Positions 41,224-51,019 are shown, counted from the first letter of the stretch. The stretch: 64,000 nt of DNA from Marinifilum flexuosum (GCF_003610555.1 NZ_RAPQ01000008.1:922490-986489); one strand, 5' to 3'. Made by a program: numbers and translations. Notes: generated by a model from the sequence alone, not told the origin.

Positions 41224-44200
41224 TTAAGCCTCTTCGGTTTCGGGCTCGTAATTGTATTTCTTGTAATTAAAGTATGCTATTAAACTAAGGGCAAATAGTA
41301 TTGCTACCGAATAATATACCCAGCTTGGTATTGGCACCGGATCCCCTTTTGCGTAGGAGTGTAATCCGGCAAGATAATAGTTAACCCCAAAGTAAGTCAT
41401 CAGGATAGCTGAGTAGGACCATATCGAAGCCAAATTAAAAGAGTAAACCGATTTTAATCCAGGAATAAAACGCATGTGTAATACAAAGCTATATACCAAG
41501 ATGCTAACCAGTGCCCAGGTTTCTTTTGGATCCCATCCCCAGTATCGACCCCACGATTCGTTGGCCCATACTCCGCCAAGGAAAGTGCCAATGGTAAGGA
41601 AATACAATCCAATGGTCATGGTCATTTCGCTAATGCGAGTCAAATCGACTACATTTTCTGCAATAACATCTTTGTTTTTGTTATTCTGAAGGATGTATAG
41701 CGTTAGGTTTATCATTCCTAAAATTGTAGCCAAGGCCAAAAATGCATAACTCGATGTAATAATGGCAACATGAATGGTCAACCAATAAGATTTTAATACA
41801 GGAACCAGGTTGGTTACTTCTGGATTCATCCAACTTAAATGAGCTACAAATAAGAACAAACCAGCCAATACTGCAGTTGCAGCCAAAGCCAACTTCGATT
41901 TTTTAGCAAATATGAATCCGGCCAACAAGCATCCCCAGGCAATAAAAGTCATGGTTTCGAAACCATTGCTCCAAGGTGCGCGCCCGGCAATGTACCAGCG
42001 GGCAGCTAAGCCTGCAGTGTGTAATAAGAATCCAACCCCTAAAATTACCATAGCGATTCCTACTACCCATTTTATTGGAAAATTAGGACGTAGAATGTGC
42101 GTAACCAGGAAGATAATTAGGAAGAATCCAATCATTAAATAGTAAGGGAACAAACGCTTAAAGATATTGACGTTGTTGTACAGGATTTCCACTTTTTGTT
42201 TCGATTCAGATGGCAATACTTCACTACCGAACTTCTTCTGAAATTTTTTGATGCCATCAATATAGGTGTCGGCTGTTTTGGTATTTCCCGAATTTAAAGC
42301 CTGACTCATCAGAACTATTGATTTTTTAATGAACAGGGAGTCTTCAGAGGCTGCAGTAACGGTTGATGTTGGGTTGTACCACGCACCCATTTTATCCTTA
42401 GGGTTAGGGAAAATCTTTAAAAATTCCCCTGTGAACACCATATAGGTAATGTTGATACGCTCGTCTACCGCCATAATTTCTTTGTCGTAAGAGGAACGGT
42501 GAGCAGGTTTTTTCGAGTAAGCATCCTGAACCTTTTTACTTAGCTTGTATTGGCCCATTTCGTTTACAAAATCCTTGAAAGCGCCATGTTTACCACTAAT
42601 GCCAAGCTCTCTAGCCAATTCTGAATTACCAACCTTAATCATCTGAACTGTTTGCCACTCTTGTGGATTCACAATCATACTTAGGAAGATCTGTTCGGCA
42701 GGATATCCTTTAAACTTTCCTTTTTTGGTTACTTTTCGAATCACTTCACTGGCAAGAGTGTTTACAGGTTCAAATCTTCCGCCATTATCCTGAATCATGA
42801 CTTCGCCAAAATTCTTAGCTTGCTCCAAAGGAACCACATTTAGGTCTTGTGCACTTGCACTTAAACTGCTTCCACCTAGAGCAAAAGCTAAAATGGCCAT
42901 CACTTTTACTTTTCGTGATTTACGACCTAAAATTTTGAATCTGCTGTAAGGATTAACCAATGACCATGCCATTCCCAGCATTAGCAGGAAGTAACCAAAG
43001 TAAGTAATTGTCATTCCCCAGCGGTCATGATTTACAGAAAGAACAGTTCCTAGCTCATCGGTATCATAAGAAGCTTGGAAGAATCTGTAGCCTTCGTGAT
43101 TTAGTATGTTGTTCATATAAATTCTGTAATCTTTTTTAATGCCTTTTGTTTCGTCGATAAGAGTAACTTCACTAGCAAAAGAAGAAGGACTGTTAGAACC
43201 AGGATATCTTTCCAATTGGAAATCATTCAGTTTTAAGGAGAATGGCAATTCCATAATTTTTGAACCATAGGCTATGGAAATGTTCACATCTCCAATAGAA
43301 GTTATTTCTGCTTTGCCAGTATAATCTTTTTGGCCTTTTACAATTAGTTCTTTCTGATAACTTCCATTTTTAATATCGAATACCAATAGAGTAGGGGCAT
43401 TCTTGTCTTGTCCTTGAATGTACTTGAATTTTGCTGCAGGATAGAAATTTTTAATTACAAGTTTGGTTCCACCAATATCGTATAATTTACGAGGCGAAAC
43501 AACATGCCATTGTTTGGCTGCCATTGGAATGGCATCGCCACCCATCATACTCAACTCCTTTAATGGCATTGGGCTTATCATTCGTAAACTATCCGTGTAG
43601 TCAAATACAATTGCATTTGGATGAGGATTGCTTCCAAAAGCCAATAGGTTGTTTTCAACCATTTTATGCGAGTTGTACTCCAAAGTAAAATTTTGCATTC
43701 CATTCATTCCGGCACTACCTACAGCAACCATTTCTATAACTGGAGTACCACTCATATCTTGAACTAGTGTAGTTTGAGCATTTGGTATAAATGTTTTTAA
43801 CTGGATATCAACTTCACTATCATCAACCGAAAGGCTCTCATTAAAGTCATCCGATTTAACTGAAGATAGGGTAAACTTCTCGCTTAGTTCAGATGTTTTT
43901 CCATTCTTTTCCAATTTCACATCAATGTATGAATCCATTGTGGTAATTTGGTTGGTAGATTGACCTTCTCGAATGTGCATGTTTCCTTCAAACCCTACAT
44001 ATCGGGTAAATGCAGAACCCACAATTATTACAACAAAAGAAGCATGGAAAATGAAAATAGACCACTTTTCTTGCTTGTATAACTTGTAGGTAAAAATATT
44101 GGCGATCAAATTAAGTGTAAGCAACAAAAGTAAAAGCTCGAACCAGCGAGCGTCGTAAACCATTGCTCGAGCTGCTGGAGTTCCAAAATCATTTTCTATG

Positions 44201-44289
44201 AATGTTGCTGTTCCAATCGAAAATGCAAACAGGATAATGAGCACTCCCATCATCTGCATAGAGAATAGAAAATTCAAAAGTTTCTTCAT
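41224..44289 (-). CDS. ccsBA: Fused cytochrome c haem lyase CcsBA (ResB plus CcsA)
   Basis: System II cytochrome c maturation protein that delivers haem and ligates it to CxxCH or CxxCK sites of exported apocytochromes. It is 1021 residues from ATG 44289 (a TTG at 44298 is an alternative). An N-terminal ResB part (about 1-470) has three early helices, a long periplasmic domain and a fourth helix. A middle periplasmic region (about 480-690) is followed by the CcsA part with eight or so helices and the haem-binding WWD motif WANESWGRYWGWDPKETW. It is transcribed away from the porin-nrfHA genes and ends at a bidirectional terminator. It is one of two CcsB/CcsA sets flanking nrfHA; which set matures NrfA is not decidable from sequence. 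Confidence 0.93.
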   Translation of the reverse strand: MKKLLNFLFSMQMMGVLIILFAFSIGTATFIENDFGTPAARAMVYDARWFELLLLLLTLNLIANIFTYKLYKQEKWSIFIFHASFVVIIVGSAFTRYVGFEGNMHIREGQSTNQITTMDSYIDVKLEKNGKTSELSEKFTLSSVKSDDFNESLSVDDSEVDIQLKTFIPNAQTTLVQDMSGTPVIEMVAVGSAGMNGMQNFTLEYNSHKMVENNLLAFGSNPHPNAIVFDYTDSLRMISPMPLKELSMMGGDAIPMAAKQWHVVSPRKLYDIGGTKLVIKNFYPAAKFKYIQGQDKNAPTLLVFDIKNGSYQKELIVKGQKDYTGKAEITSIGDVNISIAYGSKIMELPFSLKLNDFQLERYPGSNSPSSFASEVTLIDETKGIKKDYRIYMNNILNHEGYRFFQASYDTDELGTVLSVNHDRWGMTITYFGYFLLMLGMAWSLVNPYSRFKILGRKSRKVKVMAILAFALGGSSLSASAQDLNVVPLEQAKNFGEVMIQDNGGRFEPVNTLASEVIRKVTKKGKFKGYPAEQIFLSMIVNPQEWQTVQMIKVGNSELARELGISGKHGAFKDFVNEMGQYKLSKKVQDAYSKKPAHRSSYDKEIMAVDERINITYMVFTGEFLKIFPNPKDKMGAWYNPTSTVTAASEDSLFIKKSIVLMSQALNSGNTKTADTYIDGIKKFQKKFGSEVLPSESKQKVEILYNNVNIFKRLFPYYLMIGFFLIIFLVTHILRPNFPIKWVVGIAMVILGVGFLLHTAGLAARWYIAGRAPWSNGFETMTFIAWGCLLAGFIFAKKSKLALAATAVLAGLFLFVAHLSWMNPEVTNLVPVLKSYWLTIHVAIITSSYAFLALATILGMINLTLYILQNNKNKDVIAENVVDLTRISEMTMTIGLYFLTIGTFLGGVWANESWGRYWGWDPKETWALVSILVYSFVLHMRFIPGLKSVYSFNLASIWSYSAILMTYFGVNYYLAGLHSYAKGDPVPIPSWVYYSVAILFALSLIAYFNYKKYNYEPETEEA

Positions 44290-44784
44290 CTGATTCAATA
44301 TATTTTATGAAGTACGCTAGTACTACTGGTTAGTTTAGAATGTTAGTGTATGTAAATTGGATTTCAAGATACGCTTTTCTTTATAAATTAAAAATCGATG
44401 CATATCGGTAGATTTAATGAAAAATATATGTTTTTATGTCAATATAAAGGTGTAACTTGTTGCTTGTTAGATATTATTGAGGAGTATAGGTTATTTATTA
44501 AGCAATGATGTGCTTTTTTGTATTACATATTAAATGTGTGGTGTGTAAACAGTAATCTTATTTAGATTAAAAATAAATTAAGATGCGAAAGTGTTTTGTT
44601 TTTCGTATCAAAATCATCTGAAAGTCAATAGTAGAAAAGGATAAAAAGGTATTAAAATTTAAATATAATAAATTTAAATAATCCATTAATCTTGAAATGA
44701 ATTAATAATTCAATTAGTATTGTATCAATATCACTTAATTATTGAATTGAATAAGAGATTTTTAATTTAAAATCTAACCGAACT
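44290..44784. other. Divergent promoter region between ccsBA and the porin-nrfHA genes
   Basis: A 495-bp A+T-rich region between two divergent units. It contains TAATCTTATTTAGATTA (44553-44569, 6-bp arms) and GAATTAATAATTC (44699-44711, perfect palindrome). These could be operators of an anaerobic or nitrite-responsive regulator, but neither matches a consensus I can name. No gene or RNA seen. Confidence 0.45.
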
Positions 44785-46062
44785 ATGAAAAAACTATTTC
44801 GCCTATTTCTAGTCCTTTTTCTAGGACTGGTGCCATCTTTAGTAATGGCTCAGCTTACTTTTACCGGAGAAATCAGACCACGTACAGAGTATCGTCATGG
44901 TTTAAAATCACTTTTTAACTCTTCAGATGAAGCTGCATTTTTTACTTCACAGCGTACACGTTTAAATTTAGGTTATACTCAGGAGAAATTCAGAGTAGGG
45001 CTTTCTGTTCAGGATGTTCGTGTTTGGGGTGATGTTGCTCAATTAAATGTATCCGACAAAAATAAATTAATGCTTCACGAAGCATGGGGGGAAATCATTT
45101 TCAACGAAAACTTCTCTTTAAAAGTTGGTCGTCAGGAATTGGTATATGATGACTCTAGAATTTTGGGTAATGTAGGTTGGGCTCAGCAAGCCAGAAGTCA
45201 CGACTTGGCATTGTTAAAGTTTAAAACTGATGAAAAGGGTAAATTCCATGTTGGTTTTGCTGTTAATAATAATAATGAAACCACTGTTCGAAATTCCTAC
45301 ATTGGTTCATATAAGCATATGGAATTTGCTTGGTATAACAGAAAGAGTGACCAATTTGATTTCAGTTTATTGTTTATGAATGTTGGCCAAGAAATTACAG
45401 TTGTTGATGGCGATGATATTTCTTTTGAAGGTGAGAGTGTTCAAACATTTGGAACACATATGAATTACCGTCCTGGTAAAATATCCTTTACAGGGTCGTT
45501 ATATGCTCAAACTGGGAAACATCCTTTGGGGAATGATATGAAAGCTTACATGTTCAATTTAGGTATGAAATTTCCTGTTGCAGATAACTGGAAAGGTAAT
45601 GTAGGTATCGAAATGCTTTCAGGTACTGACTATGATGCAACATCAAAAACTAGGTTGGATGAAGATTATAAATCATTTACTCCGTTATTTGGTACAAATC
45701 ACAAATTTAATGGTCATATGGATTACTTCTATGTTGGTAACCATACTGGCAATGTTGGTTTGACTGATATTTATGGCGGACTGAATCATTCAAAGGGACA
45801 ATGGTCATTTGCTACTGCAATTCACGTGTTCTCAACTGCTGCTGATCTTTATTTAGGTCCTGAAAAACAAGATAAATACTTAGGAACTGAGCTTGATTTA
45901 TCAGTAGGATACAAGTACTCAAAGAGTGTTTTGGTTAAAGCTGGTTACTCACACATGTTTGCATCGGATTCGATGGAAGCTTTGAAAGGTGGTGACAAAG
46001 ATGAAACTCAAAACTGGGGATGGGTAATGCTTGTGTTTAAGCCAAATTTCTTGAAAAAATAA
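44785..46062 (+). CDS. Outer-membrane porin-like protein
   Basis: A 425-residue protein with signal peptide (about 1-22, ending VMA-Q) and a string of alternating amphipathic strands. GEIRPRTEYRHG, SQRTRLNLGY, GLSVQDVRVWGD and LKVGRQELVYDDSRILG resemble the alginate-export / phosphate-selective porin families. The C-terminus WVMLVFKPNFLKK is compatible with a barrel. It is directly upstream of nrfH (30 bp), which suggests it allows nitrite or another small anion through the outer membrane for NrfA. That role is inferred from the context only. Confidence 0.82.
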   Translation: MKKLFRLFLVLFLGLVPSLVMAQLTFTGEIRPRTEYRHGLKSLFNSSDEAAFFTSQRTRLNLGYTQEKFRVGLSVQDVRVWGDVAQLNVSDKNKLMLHEAWGEIIFNENFSLKVGRQELVYDDSRILGNVGWAQQARSHDLALLKFKTDEKGKFHVGFAVNNNNETTVRNSYIGSYKHMEFAWYNRKSDQFDFSLLFMNVGQEITVVDGDDISFEGESVQTFGTHMNYRPGKISFTGSLYAQTGKHPLGNDMKAYMFNLGMKFPVADNWKGNVGIEMLSGTDYDATSKTRLDEDYKSFTPLFGTNHKFNGHMDYFYVGNHTGNVGLTDIYGGLNHSKGQWSFATAIHVFSTAADLYLGPEKQDKYLGTELDLSVGYKYSKSVLVKAGYSHMFASDSMEALKGGDKDETQNWGWVMLVFKPNFLKK

Positions 46063-46092
46063 AGAAAACTCCATACATTAAAACTAGTGCTA

Positions 46093-46692
46093 ATGGTAAG
46101 ATTATTAAAATTTTTAACACCACCTCCAAAATGGAAGCTTCCGGTTTATGTACTGCTTGGGATATTCTTTGGACTAGGCTGCTATGTGCTTTATCTTTCT
46201 AAAGCAGCATCTTATTTGTCCGACTCGCCTGAGACTTGCGTAAACTGCCATGTTATGGCTCCACAGTATGCTACCTGGAATCATAGCTCGCATAGGGAAG
46301 TTGCCACGTGTAACGATTGCCACGTTCCGCACAACAACGTATTTAACAAGTACTTTTTTAAAGCCAAAGACGGCTTGCGCCATGCAAGTATGTTCGCGTT
46401 GAGAATGGAACCAGAGGTAATTTTTATACTTGATGAGGGTAAGGAAGTAGTTCACAACAACTGCGTCCGTTGTCACAGTCAACAACTGACTGATCCGAAA
46501 CTGGTAGCTAAAGTGCCAAACCATGCCCACAATACTCAGGATAGAGTTTGTTGGGAATGTCACCGAGAAGTACCGCATGGAAGAGTGAACAGTTTATCTA
46601 GTGTTCCAAACGCCCGAGTTCCGCTTCCTGAAAGTCCGGTGCCTGACTGGTTAAAAGAATACATGAAAGAAACTGAATTAGAAAACGAATAA
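46093..46692 (+). CDS. nrfH: Cytochrome c nitrite reductase small subunit NrfH
   Basis: A membrane-anchored tetrahaem quinol dehydrogenase of the NapC/NirT type that passes electrons from menaquinol to NrfA. It is 199 residues from ATG 46093, with a GTG two codons earlier. One N-terminal helix (about 16-35) is followed by four haem sites: CVNCH, CNDCH, CVRCH and CWECH. The segment CVNCHVMAPQYATW is characteristic of NrfH. It is 19 bp before nrfA, the usual operon order. Confidence 0.96.
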   Translation: MVRLLKFLTPPPKWKLPVYVLLGIFFGLGCYVLYLSKAASYLSDSPETCVNCHVMAPQYATWNHSSHREVATCNDCHVPHNNVFNKYFFKAKDGLRHASMFALRMEPEVIFILDEGKEVVHNNCVRCHSQQLTDPKLVAKVPNHAHNTQDRVCWECHREVPHGRVNSLSSVPNARVPLPESPVPDWLKEYMKETELENE

Positions 46693-46711
46693 AACTTAAA
46701 CTAAATATACT

Positions 46712-48223
46712 ATGAAACCAATACAAGAATCTGTAGGCAAAAAACCAATGTTGGGATGGTTGATCTTCCTGGTAACTTTGGTTGTTGTATTCCTACTTGG
46801 ATTGTTAGCTTCATCTATCATGGAAAGAAGGGCAGAATCTGTTTATGCCTATACTCCTCAAGTTGAGCACGGTCAGTGGGAACCAAGAAATGAAGTTTGG
46901 GGTGAAAATTTCCCAAGAGAATTTGAATCATATTATAACACAGCTGATACTACTTTCCGCAGTAAGTATAATGGTGGTGCTATGATTGATATGTTAGAGG
47001 TTGATCCTCGTTTAGTTGTTCTTTGGGCTGGTTATGGTTTTGCAAAAGACTATAATCAAGGTCGCGGTCACTACTATGCTGTAGAAGATTTAAGAAATAC
47101 ATTAAGAACAGGTGGTCCTGTTGATGATAAAACAGGTCCTATGCCATCTACTTGTTGGACTTGTAAATCTCCGGATGTACCTCGTTTGATGAATGAAATA
47201 GGAGTTGCTGAATATTACGCAGGAAAATGGTCTTCGAAAGGACATGAAGTGGTTAACCCAATTGGTTGTGCAGACTGTCATGATTCAGAGACTATGAATT
47301 TAAGAATTTCTCGTCCTTATTTGATCGAAGCATTCGAACGTATGGGTAAGGATATCAATGATGCTACTCACCAGGAAATGCGTTCTTTGGTATGTGCTCA
47401 GTGTCACGTTGAGTATTACTTTAACAAGAATCGTGTTAAAGGATCTGCATTTGTTCAATTGCCATGGGATAAAGGTATGGGTGTTGAAGAAATGGAAGAG
47501 TACTACGATGAAATGGAATTTAAAGATTGGACTCATGCTTTAAGTAAGGCTCCAATGTTGAAAGCTCAGCATCCAGGATACGAAGTATACTTAAAAGGTA
47601 TTCACGCCGACCGTGGTGTTTCTTGTGCTGACTGTCACATGCCATATAAATCAGAAGGGGGACAGAAATTTACCGATCACCATATCCAATCGCCTTTGAA
47701 CAACGTTGCCAACTCATGTCAGGTTTGTCACCGTGAGGAAACTGATAAGTTGATTCAGAATGTTTACACTCGTCAGGATCAGATTATTCACAATAGAGAC
47801 AAACTGGAAGAGTTGTTGGTACGTGCTCACGTAGAAGCTAAGAAAGCATGGGATTTAGGTGCAACAGAAGAAGAAATGAAGCCTATATTAATGGGTATTC
47901 GTCACGCACAATGGCGTTGGGATTATGCAGCTGCTTCTCATGGTGGTTCATTCCATGCTCCAACTGAAATAGGTCGTATTATTACAACTGGTGTGGAGCG
48001 TGTTCAAGAAGCTCGTATTGCATTGGTTAGAGTATTCCACAAGTATGGATTTACAGGTGAAGTTCCTTATCCAGATATTACTACTAAGGCGAAAGCTCAG
48101 GAGTTTATTGGTTTACCAATGGATAAATTGAATAAAGAGAAAGAAACATTCAAGAAGAACTTAGTTCCTGAGTGGGATAAGAAAGCGAAAGAACGCGAAG
48201 CCACTTATCAGGTGAAAATGTAA
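46712..48223 (+). CDS. nrfA: Ammonia-forming cytochrome c nitrite reductase, catalytic subunit NrfA
   Basis: Periplasmic pentahaem enzyme that reduces nitrite to ammonium with six electrons. The chain is 503 residues, with an N-terminal hydrophobic signal/anchor (about 13-32). Haem sites in order: CWTCK with the lysine-ligated catalytic haem, CADCH, CAQCH, CADCH and CQVCH. The active-site surroundings QCHVEYYF and SCADCHMPY fit NrfA (Tyr and His near the substrate; HGGSFHAPTEIG near the C-terminus). The CxxCK haem needs a dedicated haem lyase in some bacteria; ccsB/ccsA follow at 48410. A terminator lies directly after. Confidence 0.97.
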   Translation: MKPIQESVGKKPMLGWLIFLVTLVVVFLLGLLASSIMERRAESVYAYTPQVEHGQWEPRNEVWGENFPREFESYYNTADTTFRSKYNGGAMIDMLEVDPRLVVLWAGYGFAKDYNQGRGHYYAVEDLRNTLRTGGPVDDKTGPMPSTCWTCKSPDVPRLMNEIGVAEYYAGKWSSKGHEVVNPIGCADCHDSETMNLRISRPYLIEAFERMGKDINDATHQEMRSLVCAQCHVEYYFNKNRVKGSAFVQLPWDKGMGVEEMEEYYDEMEFKDWTHALSKAPMLKAQHPGYEVYLKGIHADRGVSCADCHMPYKSEGGQKFTDHHIQSPLNNVANSCQVCHREETDKLIQNVYTRQDQIIHNRDKLEELLVRAHVEAKKAWDLGATEEEMKPILMGIRHAQWRWDYAAASHGGSFHAPTEIGRIITTGVERVQEARIALVRVFHKYGFTGEVPYPDITTKAKAQEFIGLPMDKLNKEKETFKKNLVPEWDKKAKEREATYQVKM

Positions 48224-48250
48224 TGATTTACAGTTAAAGTAATAGGTTCT

Positions 48251-48280
48251 ATGCCGTCCTTCATGGGCGGCATATTTTTT
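48251..48280 (+). terminator. Terminator after nrfA
   Basis: ATGCCG(T)CC / GG(G)CGGCAT (48251-48273) with a loop TTCAT, followed by a T-run. It should limit read-through into ccsB. Confidence 0.85.
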
Positions 48281-48409
48281 AGAATAATATTTACCCATAT
48301 GGGAAATGTCGATTCTATATAAGCACTTTAGGGCTTATTTGTTCTATAAAATGATACGAAATTCTAAAAAATGTTACGATCTTAACAAATCTTGTTTAAA
48401 TATTGAGAT

Positions 48410-49651
48410 ATGAGTAAGACCACTAAACCACTATGGCAAAACCCGTGGGGATATGCTGAAAGTTTTTTAATTGCATTCGGATTATTGCTAATTGGATTCC
48501 TATTGGAATTTACCATACAATCTAATTCAGGAACATCCATCAGGTATCCTATGAATTTAATTTTAGGAGGAGTTTTTTTAACGCTACTCCTGGTGTTTTA
48601 TGGATTATTAAAGAAATCAAAACTATACCTGTTTCTTTCAGGAATACCAGCATCTATTGGTGCAATAAGTATGTTAACGCTATTGGTTATTATTATGGGA
48701 GTTACTCCGCAGGTGCCAATGCAAGACAAAAACCTGATAACAAAATTGAGCTTAAATCAGCTTACCACTTCCTGGCCGTTTTTATTTATCAACTTTTACT
48801 TACTGGTAATATTGGCATTCGTTATTATTCGAAAAAGTTTTCCATTTAAATGGAAGAACTGGGGGTTTGTTTGCAGTCATTTGGGATTGTGGATTACCAT
48901 ATTTGCTGCGGGTTTAGGTTCTGGAGATTTAATGCGCTTAAAAATGGATTTACATGAGAATAAAACCGAATGGAAAGCGTATGACGATAAAGGGAATTAT
49001 TACGAATTGCCACTTGCCATTAAACTAAACGATTTTATTGTCGACGAATTTAATCCGAAGTTGGCAGTTGTTGAAAACGAAACGGGAAAACTTTATGAGC
49101 CAAGCAAACCATCTATGATCATGATCGAAAAAGATTTGACTGCTCAATTGCACAATTGGTCGGTTACAATAGGTGAGTTTTTACCTTTATCGGGAAGGGC
49201 AGGAGATAAGTATCATCCATTACATGATTTTGGTGCTGCTCCTGCAGCTAAAGTAAGTGTTAGCACAAACTCAGCGGAAGCTCTTACTGGTTGGATTTCT
49301 TGTGGCAGTTTTAATCGACCACATGAATCTCTTAAATTGAATGATAATTATTCATTGTTGATGACAGTACCGGAACCAAAGAAGTTTTCATCAGAGGTTA
49401 CCATATATACTCCTGATGGCAAAAAGGAAGATAAAGTTCTTGAAGTAAACAAACCACAAAGTGTGAATGGGTGGAAAATATACCAATTGAGCTACGATGA
49501 GAAAATGGGGAAATACTCAAGTCTTAGTGTAGTAGAAGTTGTAAAAGATCCTTGGCAGATTTATGTGTATATCGGTATTTTCATGATGATGATTGGAGCC
49601 ATTTATATGTTTTGGAGAGGAAATAAAGTAACAATTAACAGTGAACAATGA
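48410..49651 (+). CDS. ccsB: Cytochrome c biogenesis protein CcsB/ResB-like
   Basis: A 413-residue ResB-family protein of system II cytochrome c maturation. Four membrane helices are visible (about 17-35, 45-63, 78-99 and 382-402, with another near 130-148), with a large periplasmic loop (about 185-375) containing HDFGAAPAAKVSVST and WKIYQLSYDEKMGKYSSL. It partners CcsA in moving haem and holding the apocytochrome. The next gene ccsA starts 71 bp later across an inverted repeat. The split ccsB/ccsA pair is distinct from the fused ccsBA at 41224. Being downstream of nrfHA, it may mature the CxxCK haem, as NrfI does in Wolinella; that is inference. Confidence 0.9.
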   Translation: MSKTTKPLWQNPWGYAESFLIAFGLLLIGFLLEFTIQSNSGTSIRYPMNLILGGVFLTLLLVFYGLLKKSKLYLFLSGIPASIGAISMLTLLVIIMGVTPQVPMQDKNLITKLSLNQLTTSWPFLFINFYLLVILAFVIIRKSFPFKWKNWGFVCSHLGLWITIFAAGLGSGDLMRLKMDLHENKTEWKAYDDKGNYYELPLAIKLNDFIVDEFNPKLAVVENETGKLYEPSKPSMIMIEKDLTAQLHNWSVTIGEFLPLSGRAGDKYHPLHDFGAAPAAKVSVSTNSAEALTGWISCGSFNRPHESLKLNDNYSLLMTVPEPKKFSSEVTIYTPDGKKEDKVLEVNKPQSVNGWKIYQLSYDEKMGKYSSLSVVEVVKDPWQIYVYIGIFMMMIGAIYMFWRGNKVTINSEQ

Positions 49652-49659
49652 ACAGTGAT

Positions 49660-49701
49660 CAGTTACCAGTAATAATTGTGTTTGTTGATTACTGCTAACT
49701 G
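49660..49701. repeat. Inverted repeat between ccsB and ccsA, CAGTTA/TAACTG type
   Basis: CAGTTACCAGTAAT (49660-49673) and ATTACTGCTAACTG (49688-49701) pair at 13 of 14 positions, loop 14 nt. They sit in the 71-bp gap and overlap heptamers of the CTAACTG family also found before recR. Confidence 0.6.
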
Positions 49702-49722
49702 TTAACTGCTAACTAAAAAAAT

Positions 49723-50508
49723 ATGATTTGGAACTATTTTTTAATGGCAGCGGGTGTAAGTTCTGCAAGTTGGATATTATCGGCATTCATTCCTAAAAAA
49801 GATATTATCAGGAATTTATTGGTGCTAATAGGAATTCTTAGTATGGCAGTTTATATAGGTTTTTTATGGACCAGTTTGGAGCGACCTCCTCTAAGAACTC
49901 TAGGAGAAACACGATTGTGGTATTCATTGTTTATATCGATAATAGGTTTGATTACCTACTTCCGTTGGCGATACCTTTGGATGCTTTACTATTGCCTGTT
50001 TATGTCGCTTCTGTTTTTGTTTATTAATTACTTGCATCCCGAGAATTTCTCGAAGACATTAATGCCAGCCTTACAAAGTCCATGGTTCGTTCCGCATGTA
50101 GTTGTGTACATCATTTCCTATGCATTTTTGGCCGCATCTACATTGGTTGCAGTTTATGGATTGTACCAAGTAAAGAGAGAAAAATTCGAAGCCAAATACA
50201 TGCAAGTGGCTGATAATTTAGTATACCTTGGGTTTGCATTCCTAACTTTCGGTCTTTTGTTTGGAGCCTTGTGGGCCAAAGAAGCTTGGGGGCATTATTG
50301 GACCTGGGATCCAAAAGAAACCTGGGCATTCATCACTTGGATGGGATATTTGGTATACATCCATCGTCGATATCAGAAGCCAGGAAAGTATGTTTCGGCT
50401 TTGTGGATTTTAGCACTGGCATTTGTAATACTTCTTGTGTGCTGGTTTGGTGTTAACTATTTGCCATCAGCACAATTTAGCGTGCATACCTATAGCATGC
50501 AACCTTAA
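49723..50508 (+). CDS. ccsA: Cytochrome c biogenesis protein CcsA
   Basis: A 261-residue CcsA/ResC-type haem-handling protein with eight or so membrane helices. The WWD-domain motif is WAKEAWGHYWTWDPKETWAF (about 185-204), and histidines flank it (HVVVYIISYAFLAAST near 126 and HTYS at the C-terminus). It completes the split ccsB/ccsA pair. It begins after the inverted repeat noted above with an A-run before ATG. Followed by a bidirectional terminator. Confidence 0.92.
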   Translation: MIWNYFLMAAGVSSASWILSAFIPKKDIIRNLLVLIGILSMAVYIGFLWTSLERPPLRTLGETRLWYSLFISIIGLITYFRWRYLWMLYYCLFMSLLFLFINYLHPENFSKTLMPALQSPWFVPHVVVYIISYAFLAASTLVAVYGLYQVKREKFEAKYMQVADNLVYLGFAFLTFGLLFGALWAKEAWGHYWTWDPKETWAFITWMGYLVYIHRRYQKPGKYVSALWILALAFVILLVCWFGVNYLPSAQFSVHTYSMQP

Positions 50509-50621
50509 AGTTAATAATTGGCGACCATTGCTTGCTGGGAGACTAGTATAGCTACTAGTGGGAAGGGGCCACGAAGATGAGTATGAAAGTAAAATTGTAT
50601 TAGAGATTGTACTAGATATAA

Positions 50622-50650
50622 AAATGCCAGTTCGAAAGAACTGGCGTTTT
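50622..50650. terminator. Bidirectional terminator after ccsA
   Basis: GCCAGTTC / GAACTGGC with a GAAA loop (50626-50645), A-run on the left and T-run on the right. It serves ccsA and the convergent small membrane protein gene. Confidence 0.85.
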
Positions 50651-50668
50651 GTATTATAAATAGATTGT

Positions 50669-51019
50669 TTATTCTTGTTTAATACCTGCAGGACCTTGGT
50701 AAGTTGCATCTCCTAATCCTAGGATTGGATAGAAAATAAATGGTAGGAAAATTAACCCAAAGGTAAAGCCTGTGCCTTTCCCAAAACTTTTAGATAAAAG
50801 ATGGACCATTCTTATGGCAATTATAATATTCACAATTGGAATAAAAATCAATAGCAATAACCACCACCATGGTTTTCCAATGATTCTTAGCCATACTATT
50901 GTACTGTAAATTGGAATAATGCAGGCCCAACCAGGTTGGTTTGCCTTTTCATAGGTTTTCCATGCTGATACAATCATTAATACAATCAAACCTAAATAAA
51001 AAAGTAATCCTATTGTCAT
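50669..51019 (-). CDS. Small membrane protein, DUF5684-like
   Basis: A 116-residue protein with three to four membrane helices. The motif KANQPGWACIIPIYSTIVWL (about 25-44) and GKPWWWLLLLIFIP are typical of the DUF5684 family, where related proteins are often found near signal peptidases. Function unknown. It ends in the bidirectional terminator shared with ccsA. Confidence 0.8.
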   Translation of the reverse strand: MTIGLLFYLGLIVLMIVSAWKTYEKANQPGWACIIPIYSTIVWLRIIGKPWWWLLLLIFIPIVNIIIAIRMVHLLSKSFGKGTGFTFGLIFLPFIFYPILGLGDATYQGPAGIKQE

